Below, in pieces: positions 51,601-61,797 of a stretch of 64,000 bases of DNA (positions within the stretch are counted from its first letter, which is position 1; each line of letters opens with the position of its first letter). This DNA comes from Clavelina lepadiformis (taxonomy: Eukaryota; Chordata; Ascidiacea; Aplousobranchia; Clavelinidae): the NCBI RefSeq assembly GCF_947623445.1, contig NC_135246.1:11019856-11083855 (forward strand), read 5' to 3'. A program made the translations under genes and the position numbers. The notes under the pieces were generated by a model that worked only from the letters and a program-made list of their open reading frames with translations, was not told the DNA's origin and searched no databases.

Positions 51601-52998
51601 ATTTCACGTTAATATTTTACTTATAAATTTTTGTATTCTTATTTTATCGCCATGGTCTCCATGATTTTTCTGGACTACCTTGTTTCAGTAACTGGTGATT
51701 CCTTTGCTGAGCAATCTGTGGTGAATCAACACAGAGCATTAATCTTTTGTCAACACAAAAATCTCCTTGATATTATTGAGAATGACCTGCTGACTGCCTT
51801 GATGCCCAGCGTTACATTTCTTCGCTTAGATGGTGGTATCCCAGCCAACCAAAGATTTTCAATTGTATCGAGGTGAAATTATGTGTGAGCTAGCAAGCTT
51901 TAAATTAATTCAGCATAGTGTTTTACGTAACCCACAAGTGAAAACACTATTTTGTGCACTGCTATCATTCAGGTTCAACAACGATCCCTCAATCGATATC
52001 CTACTTCTAACTACCAAAGTTGGTGGGCTGGGTTTGAATCTGACTGGTGCTGACACTGTTATATTTGTTGAACATGACTGGAACCCTATGGTTGACTTAC
52101 AGGTCAATATGTTCATTGAATTAGGCACACAGGATGTGACCATCCTGGTTTGTGGTTAAATTTTCTTCAAATCTTTCTGCTAATAAGTCCATTTTCAACT
52201 TGATTTGTAACTTACTTTTATTAAAATATGTTAATTAAATAACACATTCCTTGACCTAGTATTTCGACTTTAAGGACAAAATGTTTGGTGGCGAACTTAG
52301 CGCAATATTGCAATTATAATGACTTCTTTCAGGCAATGGACAGAGCTCATCGCATTGGTCAAAAGAAAGTGGTCAACGTGTATCGTTTGATTACTCGCGG
52401 TACTTTGGAAGAAAAAATCCTTGGCCTTCAAAAGTTTAAATTAAGTATAGCAAACACAGTCGTGGGGGATGACAACAGAGGGCTGCAGAGTATGGGAACA
52501 AATCAAGTTCTGGGTCTTTTCACTCTAGACAAGGTGAGTGAGATATATCTATTAACTACATTCACTTTTATAACACTTTGTTAGGGACGGTTATCTCCTA
52601 GTGCAGCTAGTTATAGTTGCTTACTCTAGTTGTTTAACTTATGATGTTTAAGCAGATGTTAACATACTTACATTTTTATAGAAAATCCAAATACTAAAAT
52701 TTTTTACGTTGTTGATTTCAACCACCAAGTTATTATGGACAAGCAATCATGTTATTCAAGTTAGCTGTTAGATTAAAATAAAACTTGACTGGGCAAACTA
52801 AACTTTAAACTGTGATAAAAAAATTACATTGATATGTTTAATATTTAGAGCACAACTTCGAAGGCCAAATCGTCGAGTGAAGCCTCTAGCAGGGGATTAA
52901 GATCAATGATGGAAGGACTGGAAGAACTCTGGGATCAGAGTCAGTATGATGAAGAATATAATCTAGATAATTTTATTCAAAAACTCTCTGACAAATGA
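36643..52998 (+). CDS. BTAF1: BTAF1/Mot1 homologue, 42 exons, TBP-evicting Swi2/Snf2 ATPase
   Basis: BTAF1 (TAF172, yeast Mot1) uses ATP to strip TBP from promoters in the nucleus. The model gives 1,869 residues (human about 1,849). Exons: 36643-36780, 38745-38859, 39043-39177, 39312-39423, 39656-39728, 39872-39990, 40075-40201, 40270-40428, 40595-40690, 40832-40910, 40999-41126, 41200-41346, 41476-41600, 41716-41839, 41974-42075, 42215-42364, 42434-42558, 42691-42874, 43482-43640, 44059-44149, 44246-44445, 44611-44788, 44876-44904, 44996-45235, 45328-45448, 45581-45699, 45837-45971, 46063-46129, 46819-46967, 47078-47230, 47372-47509, 47599-47744, 47889-47966, 48341-48470, 48605-48746, 50714-50844, 51005-51127, 51399-51576, 51689-51872, 51973-52102, 52333-52533, 52849-52998. 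HEAT-like repeats fill the N-terminal two thirds ([30 protein letters not shown]). The ATPase has DEMGLGKT (about 1313), DEGH (about 1424), LTGTPIQ and DRAHRIGQ (about 1756). Uncertain: the first ATG, the exon 11 acceptor (41029 possible), and exon 23. Confidence 0.93.
36881..37249. mobile_element. MITE with ~85-bp inverted arms in BTAF1 intron 1
   Basis: The left arm starts TGGCATCATCAGTTTCTG and runs through AAAAGGCAACTCAATTGTGA to about 36965. The right arm (about 37160-37249) is its complement with a few substitutions and a small indel. The 190-bp spacer is AT-rich. I could not find a convincing target duplication, so the ends may be a few bases off. Confidence 0.75.
37859..38505. mobile_element. 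Second MITE nested inside the pogo-like element
   Basis: Inverted ends CTAGGGCAACCA and TGGTTGCCCTAG, with TCATAA on both sides (37853-37858 and 38506-38511). The right part carries a tandem array of GGTCAAAAT-containing units (38361-38490). No reading frame of note. The 6-bp duplication is inferred from the exact flank match. Confidence 0.8.
38361..38490. repeat. Tandem ~34-bp units inside the nested MITE
   Basis: About four units, each with TTTAGGTCAAAATAAGGTCA or a close variant followed by AAATTTAAACTT. Single GTCAAAAT words also occur near 37980-38045. The units vary at several positions, so this is not a recent expansion. Confidence 0.7.
43719..43995. mobile_element. hAT-like MITE in BTAF1 intron 19
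   Basis: A 277-bp element with ends CAGGCATGTGCAACC and GGTTGCACATGTCTG, and a perfect 8-bp duplication AACTACGG (43711-43718, 43996-44003). The interior repeats GCGGGCCAC. It lies wholly within the intron. Confidence 0.9.
46157..46682. mobile_element. Probable hAT-derived remnant in BTAF1 intron 28
   Basis: The left end CAGTGATTTTCAACCTTTGC and the right end GGCTGTTGAAAACCAGTA are worn inverted matches typical of Charlie-type hAT ends. Flanks GTACAATC and GTATTGTG only partly agree. No transposase domain was recognised in the minus-strand open frame inside it. Confidence 0.5.
47993..48251. mobile_element. Degenerate hAT-like MITE in BTAF1 intron 33
   Basis: The left end CAGTGGTTCTTAACTTTTTT and the right end GGTTAAAAACCGCTG are inverted with a few mismatches. 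The 8-bp flanks TCTTAGGC and CCCTAGAT match at about half the positions, so it is an older insertion than those with perfect duplications. Confidence 0.6.
49283..50032 (-). CDS. Small type I membrane protein nested antisense in BTAF1 intron 35
   Basis: Three exons on the minus strand: 50032-49865, 49650-49534 and 49447-49283, all in phase, giving 149 residues. The start [20 protein letters not shown] looks like a signal peptide. The ectodomain is about 75 residues, acidic, and has a Ser-Gly-Asp-Asp-Asp stretch that could be a glycosaminoglycan site. One membrane helix follows ([20 protein letters not shown]), then WYK and a roughly 55-residue cytoplasmic tail with YMVDYDEV. Junctions: donor GTAGGT after SGDDD, acceptor CAG before DRHELTP; donor GTTAGT after FWYK, acceptor CAG before MRRPHRP. 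The third exon has a GTAAGC after YDE that could be an alternative donor. I do not recognise the family; the layout is broadly like a small syndecan or other single-pass adaptor, which is only a resemblance. The host intron is about 2 kb, much longer than its neighbours. Confidence 0.62.
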
Positions 52999-53035
52999 AA
53001 CGATTTGAAACATCAACCCTAGTTCATACCATTGC

Positions 53036-53041
53036 AATAAA
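53036..53041 (+). promoter_or_regulatory. BTAF1 polyadenylation signal
   Basis: AATAAA lies 38 bp after the BTAF1 stop codon, giving a very short 3' UTR. Confidence 0.6.
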
Positions 53042-53868
53042 CATGGTTAGCAATCATATTTTCAATTAAATTTGTTTTATGCTCCGAGTCCAAGGTTTTA
53101 CTTTAAAACAGATGACATAGTTAAGTTTATTTTTTGCTTGGCATAGGATGATTTGTATTCGATGTTTGAATTTGTTTACATGTATCCAAGATGACAGTTC
53201 TGCACTGCTTGATATATTTCCGATCTATTTTATTATATTTGTGTATTTCTGTTATTTCTGTTCCCATTTGAAACGTTTTGTGTAAAAAAAATTGGTTACC
53301 TATATGCTACATGGTTTTTTTCTTCAAGCGAGTTGTGGTTCCTTGTCTAAGTGCTAATATTATTACCGCTTATTCATGCATGTTTCTGTGTATCTGATTC
53401 TGTTGTTTGAGGTATCGACCGTAGAACAATAGCTGACTCACTCAAAAGTTTTAACATTATTGAAATCGGTAATTTGATACGTGGATCCTTTCTGTGTAAT
53501 TATAGCAGCGAGTGTTATAAAAGAAAATACAAGTTTGTATCTCAGTCTTTCGGAAACAGGTAGATAGCACAAGCAAAGTTATCTTTAGAGGCGTATGAGA
53601 TGGTGTAAATTATTTAACGAGCTAAGACGATATTCTGCTTTCCAGTGTACCATATATTATATTAAAAATGAAAACAGAATGAGTTAGTTAATAACAATAG
53701 TTACAATACAATAGTTAATAACAATAGTTACAACAGAATGAGTTACAATAAGACAAAATGAGACCAATAAATTCCTGTTGAAGACTTAGAGGTGTTATTT
53801 ATACTTGCTATTGGTTAAAAGTCACAAGATTTGACTTGGACGTAAACCGGAATAACGTGACGATCACG
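53042..53868. other. Gap between BTAF1 and the tetraspanin-like gene
   Basis: No gene is seen. At about 53692-53755 there is a short tandem duplication of a unit of about 30 bp containing GTTAATAACAATAGTTACAA. The core promoter of the next gene should lie in the right-hand part; no clear TATA element was found. Confidence 0.45.
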
Positions 53869-56158
53869 ATGGCAAATTTTTGTTCTATGTTGGGCATCGT
53901 GTGTGCTACCTTGGTAGTGTTGGTAGGTATCCTTGAAAGTATGGTCATGTGATTTGTTGTATTAGCGATAAGTTACAGTATTACAGTATTGGTAAATTGT
54001 AGTGGCATTGTAAGTTTTTTAACATCTGCAAAACAGTTATAACGCTTGTTTATGTTGGTGAAGCGTAGTACAATACTACAGTAAAGAGCAGATATGATTA
54101 TCCTTGGAATGGCAAAACGTTGCTTTGCAAGGAGTGCTAATACTTATTTCTTATTGAATCAACCCATAAAACCTGCAAAACTACCAATCAGAAAACTTAG
54201 ATTGTAACATTATGAATCACACTCTTTTTTGCTCTTTAGGCTCCATTTCAAGCAGCTCAAATTTTCTATGCCTATGCAGAATACGATAACGTGTCCTCTT
54301 TGCTGCCTGGCATGTCTTCAAACGCTATTGCCTCTCTTTACATCAACATTGTTTGTTTGCCGCTGTCCTGGTGCGTCTTCTTCGCATCAGTAATGCAGCT
54401 TTTACCACAAAAAGATTTGAAGTGCTCCAAACTGACTTTTGGTATCACGGTATGGTTATTACAGTAAATACATTTTTATCGGTACAGTCAGGGCCGGATT
54501 AAGGCGGGGGCTGATGGGGCTGCAGCCCCAGGTCCACACCCAAATATAGGCCCACCACTGCACTAAGTCAATGAAACAACTAAGGTAGCCTAGGCTAATA
54601 CAAATCTCCCAGCTATTATTGAAAACACAGTCCATGCACTGTAAAACCCAACCTGGTTACTATGACGCAACAATCAAAATTGCGTAAATAAATAAAAAAT
54701 CATTTGCGTTCGTCTATGAGGCAGAAAAGGTTGAATTCCTTAGCTATACTCTGCATCGAAAACGACATTTTGCAAAAAATAGACACCGATGACATTATTA
54801 AGAGCTTTGCATTGTCTAAATCCGGAAAATGCATCATTTGAATGTGTGCATACAAAGTAAATATATACTTTGTTTATGTATTAATATTTGTTTTTCGTTT
54901 CAATTGTGGTTAGTTTTTAGTACAACGAATAGAATAAAAAATAGGCCTCTGACTATCATAGAGCCACAGGCCCATAAAAAGCTTAATCCGGTCCTGGGTA
55001 CAGTAGCAAGCATTTAGTAGAAAAGCATTTAAGGTTAATGCTATTTGCAGTGATCATGAATAACGGTGATAGTTTTTCTTTAACTGCCACTTTTACTATG
55101 TTTTTAGTTTAAAAATTCTAATAACTACAAAACTTGCAAATTTTTATAGAAGTCAAAACTGTGGTTGATCTTGTGGATGCTTTTTTATATTGTTGAACGT
55201 TACATTTTTACGGTAACCACGGTATTGTACCCATGACCTTAATTGGTTGTGTGATAAATCTAGCAGTCTAGCTCATTTATACTGCAACCATATTTTTATT
55301 TCGATTACTCCTGAAATAGTCTACTTTTCCGGGTCTTTATTTCTAACTTTGTTGAAAAATATCTATAAACAAAGTTCTAACTCGATAATTATAACTAACT
55401 AATAATGAAAACATCACAAGCATCCGCCCAATGTTTTCTTGGTTTTGGTTTTACTACATTTATATTTAGGCCTGCCACTTTTTTCACTTGCAGTGTTTTT
55501 ATTGATTCTAGATAGAGTTAATTTCAATAGCGTTCGTAATAGCAAACGTCGCCAATTTTGCTGTCTTTGCCATATATGCTTATCCTGGTTTGAACAGTAG
55601 TCTACTGAGCTATTTCAACAATTATTCAAGTGATTCAACAACGAAAGCCGCCTGGGATCGAGCCCACTCCAAGGTAAGGTCTTGGACAGAAATTTCTTTT
55701 TCAGTTTAAAGTACTTGGATGCTAGTTAAAGCTGGGCTGACTGCATTCCTGTTTAGTAAATATAGTCAATTGGCACGTCTGCCAACTTAGTAAAAAGATT
55801 TTTTCGTGCTTTTTCATGAAGTTGCAATGTTGCGCAGTCAACGGTCCGGAAGATCTAACCGCAACTGGACTTACTAGTACAGTTTGTAGCGGTCTGGGTT
55901 GCCAAAAAGCTATTGAAATAAACTTCATTATGTTATTTTTGTATTCTCTGATTGGTCAGGTTAGTAAAGTAGTAGGCTATGCTGATTTCAAGCAGTGTAC
56001 GAGTACAATCACAGTATGGTGTGTTTTTTTCAAAATATTTTACTTTGTTATTTTAGATTATGGCCATAATAACTGGTCTGCATGGACTGTTTCCCTTCTC
56101 CAAATATCTCAGTCGTTTTTCAGGAAAGCTTGGCGAGTGGGTGTCCAACGTCATATAG
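53869..56158 (+). CDS. Tetraspanin-like four-helix membrane protein, 5 exons
   Basis: Tetraspanins organise membrane microdomains through two extracellular loops. Exons 53869-53922, 54240-54449, 55512-55673, 55822-55959 and 56057-56158 are all phase 0 and give 221 residues, a usual tetraspanin length. Helix 1 is around LGIVCATLVVLAP, helix 2 around IASLYINIVCLPLSWCVFFA, helix 3 around ISIAFVIANVANFAVFAIYA. The large loop has AAWDRAHSKLQCCAVNG, then VCSGLGC, so four cysteines in the order CC..C..C. Helix 4 starts IEINFIMLFLYSLIG. The usual CCG reads CCA here, so it is divergent. Reading frames are too short to show as single long ORFs; the model rests on splice sites, phase and topology. A hAT-like MITE (54489-54996) sits in intron 2. 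Confidence 0.75.
54489..54996. mobile_element. hAT-like MITE in tetraspanin-like gene intron 2
   Basis: A 508-bp element with ends CAGGGCCGGATTAAGGC and GCTTAATCCGGTCCTG, and a perfect 8-bp duplication GGTACAGT (54481-54488, 54997-55004). No transposase frame. A related fragment (CAGCGCCGGATTTACAAGG) is at about 60473. Confidence 0.92.
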
Positions 56159-57807
56159 CATGACTACACTACATCTACAGTAGCTCATTCGCTACATGCA
56201 AGTCATTTATGATTTATTGCTTGGAAAGGTGCACAAATATCGGAAAACCGTAGTACTGCCGCCATTTCTCCATAATAGACGTTTATGACGAGAATGTAAA
56301 CATTCTTTATCTTGACTTTCCGGCCGTTGATACTTGATACAGCATAACATATCCGGTATCTTCTAGCGATTGCTCATTTGCAGTCATGAGTTTTTGTGGA
56401 ACTGTGCTGCCTGTGCATAGGCGTACAGTAAGGTTTACGCTGTGTTTTTGTGTTCTTTGTTATGTATATAGGGTTTTTGTTTTCGTGTTTGTTTTGCTTG
56501 ACAAACTAAATCTCGGCAAAATATATATTGTAAAATATTTTACAAAAATACGGTGACCTAAAATTTCAGGCAATAAGCTACGGGTTTTATTAAAGCCCAA
56601 GGACGAGGGTCAGTTTCTTGCTGTAAGGCAACAATGGTCATAAGAAAGTTGCGTATGAACGCCCCAATAGAAAATTTCATAGGAATTTTGTAATGGGGCG
56701 CGATGTCGCGGCCCGCCTTTAGCCAATGCGACTGCGTTGGTTCCATGCTGCTCAGCATCAAAACAAAAAATAACAATTATAGCTTTTATTTTACGCAAAT
56801 CACAATGTTATTTCTGAAGTTGTTCTCGAAAGAGAATGTATTGATGAAAATGTATAACGAAGGAAAGCCTTAATGGAGCTGATTACCAACGAGGTCATAT
56901 TTGATTTACGTTATTTCTATTATTACTAATTTATTTACCAAGTTATTTGAAACTGGCAAACTGGCCCACGTTTGCTAAGGCCGGCCATGTTTTGAGCAAA
57001 GTATGTTGAACGACACTTGTTTTTCGTTCGGTGGTCCTGGTGAGCAGTTGCAAATCTGAGCAATAACTTATTACAAAAATAAAAACAAATAATTAATGAA
57101 TCAATAAGAACTTGCACAAAAGACAAACTTGGTAACCGAGGCTCGAGCCGTGAGGAATCATCGCCGAGTAAGTCGTGATTAGACTTTCCTTAGTTCGAGA
57201 ATAAAGATCATGATACTATATCAACTGCGAAAAATATGTCCTAGGGAAAATGCCACACTAAGACGACATCTTTATTATATATAACTTTTGAGAAAGATTT
57301 AGGTTAACATAGGATGGCACACATCCACAAACCAGTTTCAAAAGAAATCTCCAAACATGTGTGGACAGTTATATTAGTCTTCTAAGAAGCACTTACTACA
57401 ATACCTTAATTTTGTGCTATTTGGTATAATTATACTCACGGCAAGCAGATCTTCAGGGACGTAATAAATGCGCCATGGGCTGTGGTTTTGGCAGAAAGAT
57501 CGACAGAAGAAACGGTTAATATTATTTGTAAACATGTTTTTGCGGTGGAAAAAGAACAGAATGATTGAAATCAAGGAGTCAACATAAGACAAACATTTTC
57601 TAATACTTTTTGTTTGTAATCGTAGATACTGTATTTTGTAATTACCGGTATTAAAAGTTTACGAAATGCAATAGGTTACAATAGATTTAAAGTTGACATG
57701 CTAAAGAATGCGAAACTCAGCTCTGTATTGTAAACTAAATATAATTTGCTTCTAACTGCGTTAGTCTTACTCATCGTTACTTCACAGTAATTTCAATAAC
57801 ACTACAC
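56159..57807. other. Region after the tetraspanin-like gene
   Basis: No convincing exon. ATGAGTTTTTGTGGAACTG near 56385, followed by a GTAAGG donor, could start another transcript, but no partner exon was found other than the isolated segment at 59898. Minus-strand frames at 56558-56798 and 57374-57592 show no domain. Confidence 0.3.
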
Positions 57808-58464
57808 TGTGGCGTTTGGATATAATCAAATTAAACAAGTTCTATAATTGGCGTTTGTTAAGCAATTTTTGTGTCTCCAGTTAAATTCTATACAAGTTTG
57901 AAATGTATTGTTCCTAGTAATCCGAATTCAATCTTAGTTCCAAATCGACATGTGACGTAGTTAAGTGTGTCAAGTGGTTTTCTGTACCCGGTGCAAAATC
58001 GATTTTAATTCTTTGTGATAAAAGCTTAGAATGTAACATGGACACGTAGATACGTGTCATGGTAAAAGCCAGGTTGGCATTCGCCCATTGGTCAAAATAT
58101 GGGAGTATAAAACCTAATGTTTGGTCTAAATCGCTATCTTGTCTCTCTTAGCTATTTCTTCTGTTCTGCTGAATTGAAGTTATTGCTGAATTATTCGGAA
58201 TTGGAATCATTACTGAATTCGAGTTATAGCTTTGTTTAAATGTGAAAAGATGGTGTAAATGTTTCTAATTTGATACAACTTATTCGGACAATATAACAAT
58301 TAGACTTTATGAAGTTGGTGTTGATTTGAAGAAACATCATAGAGACAGCAAACGCAACGGAGTCAAAGACAATTGTCTATAGGAGTCTAACAGTAAGACT
58401 AATAGTCTTGGCTTTAGGGCTAGGCCAACCTAAAAGCAAGCCACACCGCCATCCCCACAACACA
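57808..58464 (+). repeat. LTR-like direct repeat, left copy
   Basis: Begins TGTGGCGTTTGGATAT and ends near CACA at 58464. The shared core with the right copy includes AAGTGTGTCAAGTGG, a CCAAT-type CATTGGTCAA, a TATA-like AGTATAAAAC, TTATTCGGACAATATAACAA and TTTATGAAGTTGGTGTTGAT. Promoter motifs in the middle with TG and CA at the edges fit an LTR. The two copies have drifted with several indels. Confidence 0.5.
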
Positions 58465-58617
58465 TGGAAAACTACTCACAATTAAGTAGGCTTTTCAGTC
58501 CCTGGTGATCACTTTGAGTTGACCTGGCTTCTATTTGACTTCACTCGAAAGATCAACATGTGCTGTTTTACACTTTCCAGTTCGAGAATGCGTTTTTTTG
58601 CTTCCGTCAATTTCCTC

Positions 58618-58621
58618 AAAA
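58618..58621 (-). terminator. Pol III terminator of the tRNA gene
   Basis: TTTT on the minus strand five bases after the tRNA 3' end. A longer T7 tract lies further downstream at about 58593-58599. Confidence 0.65.
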
Positions 58622-58626
58622 CTAAG

Positions 58627-58716
58627 TGCTCCAGGTGAGGCTCGAACTCACAACCTCCGCATTTCTCCGTAACTGTCATATACGTACGGCGCGCTAACCG
58701 ATTGCGCCACTGGAGC
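58627..58716 (-). tRNA. tRNA-Ile (anticodon UAU) with a 16-nt intron
   Basis: On the minus strand the acceptor arms GCTCCAG and CTGGAGC pair fully with discriminator A. The D-arm is GCGC-AATCGGTTA-GCGC, the anticodon stem CCGTA pairs with TGCGG (one G-T pair), and the T-arm GTGAG-TTCGAGC-CTCAC holds a good B box. The anticodon is TAT. A 16-nt intron (TGACAGTTACGGAGAA) follows position 37, as is typical for animal tRNA-Ile(UAU). The spliced length is 74 nt. Position 33, nearly always U, reads G here, so the gene may be impaired or a pseudogene. It lies between two LTR-like repeats. Confidence 0.9.
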
Positions 58717-59031
58717 CATATCAACAGCCATTTGATCTAACAAAAACAACCTTGCCCAAAATATTCATTAGGATGTTGTTTTTGTGGTAATAAAAAAATC
58801 CATTAATAGGAAACTTTAAGAAAATAACCTACATTTCGCCTACGTAGAACAATTCAACCAACGAGCGATTAAACTGACGAATAATTCGTTGACTTTATTG
58901 TTGTATAAGCAGCTTTTTTCGGCCACGCAGGCTAGTTGTCAGGGCAAGAATTGAGCATAGCCTATCTTAGGTAGTGCTGTCACCTAAAACTCGCAAACCA
59001 AGCGTTCTATGAGGAAAACGATAAATAAGGC

Positions 59032-59799
59032 TGTGGCGTTTGGATATCATCAAATTATAATTGACACTTTTAAAAGGCGGTTTTTGCATTCTCTCTGGCT
59101 GGAATTAAGTAAATGTTAAAACAGACGTATTTATCGTGTTAATCTCTTATTCAAACAAGAAATTCAGAACCGACATATTTAACGCAGATTGAAGTGTTTC
59201 AAATAGCATTGTTTTACGGCGTAAAGTTTGAGTGTACTTGAAAACGTTCAGATAACGTACAATGCGACACGTGGTTTATGGTAGCAAGGTATTGTTCTAG
59301 TATCTTTAATCACAATCGTGGTTTCAAACCAATATGTGATATAGTAAGTGTGTCAAGTGGTTTTTCTGTACTGGTGTAAAATCGATTTGAATTCTTTGTG
59401 ATGAAAAGCTTAGAATAACATGGACACATGTACACGTGTGATAGCAGTTAATTTGGCACTACCTCATTGGTCAATATTTTAGTATATAAAACAAGTGTTG
59501 GATTTAAATGGCTCTCTTGGAAATTCTCTCTTCTCTGAGTTATTTCCCTTGTTCTGCTAAATTGAAGTTATTACTGAATTACTATGAAAGTGGGATCATG
59601 GTGTAAATATTGCTAATTCGATACAACTTATTCGGACAATATAACAACTAAACTTTATGAAGTTGGTGTTGATTTAAGAAGCAATAAATAAGACAGTAAA
59701 AAGCAACGGAGTCAAGATAACTAGCTCGGAGTCAACAGTTAGACTTGGCTTAGGCCAGTCTAGAAACCACACACCATATTCCCATAAGGCTATGAGACA
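59032..59799 (+). repeat. LTR-like direct repeat, right copy
   Basis: Begins TGTGGCGTTTGGATATCATC, preceded by the purine-rich GAGGAAAACGATAAATAAGG, which could be a polypurine tract. It carries the same CATTGGTCAA and AGTATATAAAAC promoter-like words and an extra ~100 bp near its start. The 567-bp space between copies has no retroelement protein, so if this is a retroelement it is a miniature (TRIM-like) one. No matching target duplication was found; an ordinary tandem duplication remains possible. Confidence 0.45.
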
Positions 59800-59897
59800 T
59801 GACTTGGTCAGGTCAGGGTGGTCATCACAATAAATTTGAACTAGGTAACAATATTGTAATAAGTGCAGTATGTTGTGTTTCTTTGATTTGTATTTAG

Positions 59898-60004
59898 GTT
59901 ACGCTTGGTTTGTTCTGAGTATGCCACTGGTGACTTTGGGTGCGGTGGTCATTCGGATCTCATGCTCCTGGCGTAAGGAGAAAGAGACGTGGAACCTTGA
60001 ATAA
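59898..60004 (+). CDS. Isolated terminal exon encoding a membrane helix
   Basis: After a good TTTAG acceptor the frame beginning with two bases of a split codon reads YAWFVLSMPLVTLGAVVI, then RISCSW and a charged tail ending TWNLE and TAA. The stop overlaps AATAAA (60000-60005). This looks like the last exon of a multi-pass membrane protein. Its upstream exons were not found. The tetraspanin-like gene upstream ends its exon 4 in phase 0, so the phases do not fit a simple alternative last exon. Confidence 0.4.
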
Positions 60005-60005
60005 A
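60000..60005 (+). promoter_or_regulatory. Possible polyadenylation signal overlapping the stop codon
   Basis: AATAAA shares bases with the TAA stop of the exon-like segment at 59898-60004. Confidence 0.35.
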
Positions 60006-61797
60006 GCAGAGCACCATTAAAACACTACATCAAGATTTTGAAATTGTGTTTATTTGTCAAATGCGTTTTATGGTTTCCTGAGACTTTCGGCTAAAGTTCC
60101 CAGTTCTCAATATGAGCCAGATAAACGGACATACATTTAATGCGTTATATGCGAATAACAAAATCGTTTTAAAACTCAGCCTATTTTGTGCCTTACTGAC
60201 TTGTAGCTCAAGTCTACTTGTGTTAAGCATAATTGTAAATGAAATAAACTTTTGTTTCCTGTTAATCTAATCGACTAACTAATAAATCTAAGCTATCACT
60301 TCAAAATCTTCTCACAATTACGCCCAGTTGTTTAGAAATTTAAATTTTAAAATGAACCCATTAGGCTGAACTGATGTGGAACCACGTAGCTGTAGTCTAA
60401 GCTAAAAAGGTCACTGTTAAGTGTTAACGCATAAAATTAGAAGTAAGCTAACAATATGTTGCTATAATGTCCCAGCGCCGGATTTACAAGGTGGATTGCA
60501 TTGGCGCCCAGCATTGGTGGGAGCCCTTTCATTAATAAAATTATAATTTAAGCGCACATGTACCAAGTATAGACTTATGAACTACAACACCTTTTTGTAG
60601 GTCTAATTAGTCTAGCCAGCTACTGTTATTGTTCAATCAATAAAGAATTGATAACTGATCAATAACTAGCCTATATCATACTTAAAATAACAGCGTCAGC
60701 GTGAAAATACCGATTATCCTTCACTGTAATATTGCGTTAGAAAGTAAAACTGAAAAGTTAACATGAAGTTGCGTATTTTGGGTTGTGTTGAGGGGAACCA
60801 AAAAGCTTTAAAAATAGGTTTTAAAATTCCCGGGCATGTCTACCCCGCCCAAAATGCGCATTGCTCAAATACCGCTTTAAAATGCCTTAAACGAAATGTA
60901 TTTTCATATCTACGGTATAAGGACAATACAGCAGCCAAAATATAGTGTTCACTTTTGGGACGCTGTGTCAAATTTGTAAGGCCGCATACATCAATTTTGA
61001 AACGCCGTAAACCCACCTATTAATCTTAGTGTAATGATATGTAGCCTTAAACTTAAACCATGAAATGCAACATGCAGACGAAAAAAAACTGAAACCGTCA
61101 AAAGGCCTATAGCTATTTTTATAGTTTGGCAAAGGGCCAGGAACAGTTTTACCCAATTAATAATATAAGGATTTAGAAGCCTTAGGACCAAGACTGGGAT
61201 CCAGAACTTATTGCTTTCAGGCTGACAAAATAAGCTAAAAAGTTGACGCCAGTGGTCGTAATCCAGTAGATATCATTATGATATTTGCCGCTAACAAAAA
61301 GGAAAATAAGCCAAAAAAGATCGTTTCATTAACATTAATTATCGTTAAAAAACGTATAAACGAGTTAAACGTGGATAGCGAAAATTAACCAAATACAGCG
61401 TGTTGATGATATTGTAAAAGCAAAAGTAAGCATGGCAAAATTGGCTTATACGCCAGCATTAATACTATCCAGTGCTCTCCTTACTAAAAACAAGCTTAGC
61501 TGAGTTGTAAGGACACACGAAGGCTTGTAACTATGAGCCTCAAATTCAGTCTCAGTCACCCAGCAATGTAATGGTCAACTTGCTCAATATCTGAGGCCTT
61601 AAAGGTTTTAAGAAAAGGTGCAAAAATTGCTTTATGTAGTACATGAGCTGAAAGTAACAGGAAGCCATTGAACAACATTAAGGTTTGCGAAAAAAATCGA
61701 CTTACAAGTTTAGCAAATGATACACAAAAGCACAATTGCATTTAGAAAATATAAATATTCAAACTTCATTAAAAAAAAACGCTAAACAGGAAAAGTG
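60006..61797. other. Intergenic region before the minus-strand coiled-coil gene
   Basis: A partial hAT-type end (CAGCGCCGGATTTACAAGG) occurs near 60473. The rest shows no exon. The 3' UTR of the coiled-coil gene should occupy the right end (61798 downward), but no clear AATAAA on the minus strand was spotted. Confidence 0.35.

Noticed and set aside
58509..58724. A 71-codon minus-strand open frame
   Set aside because: It runs straight through the tRNA-Ile gene, so it is a chance frame.
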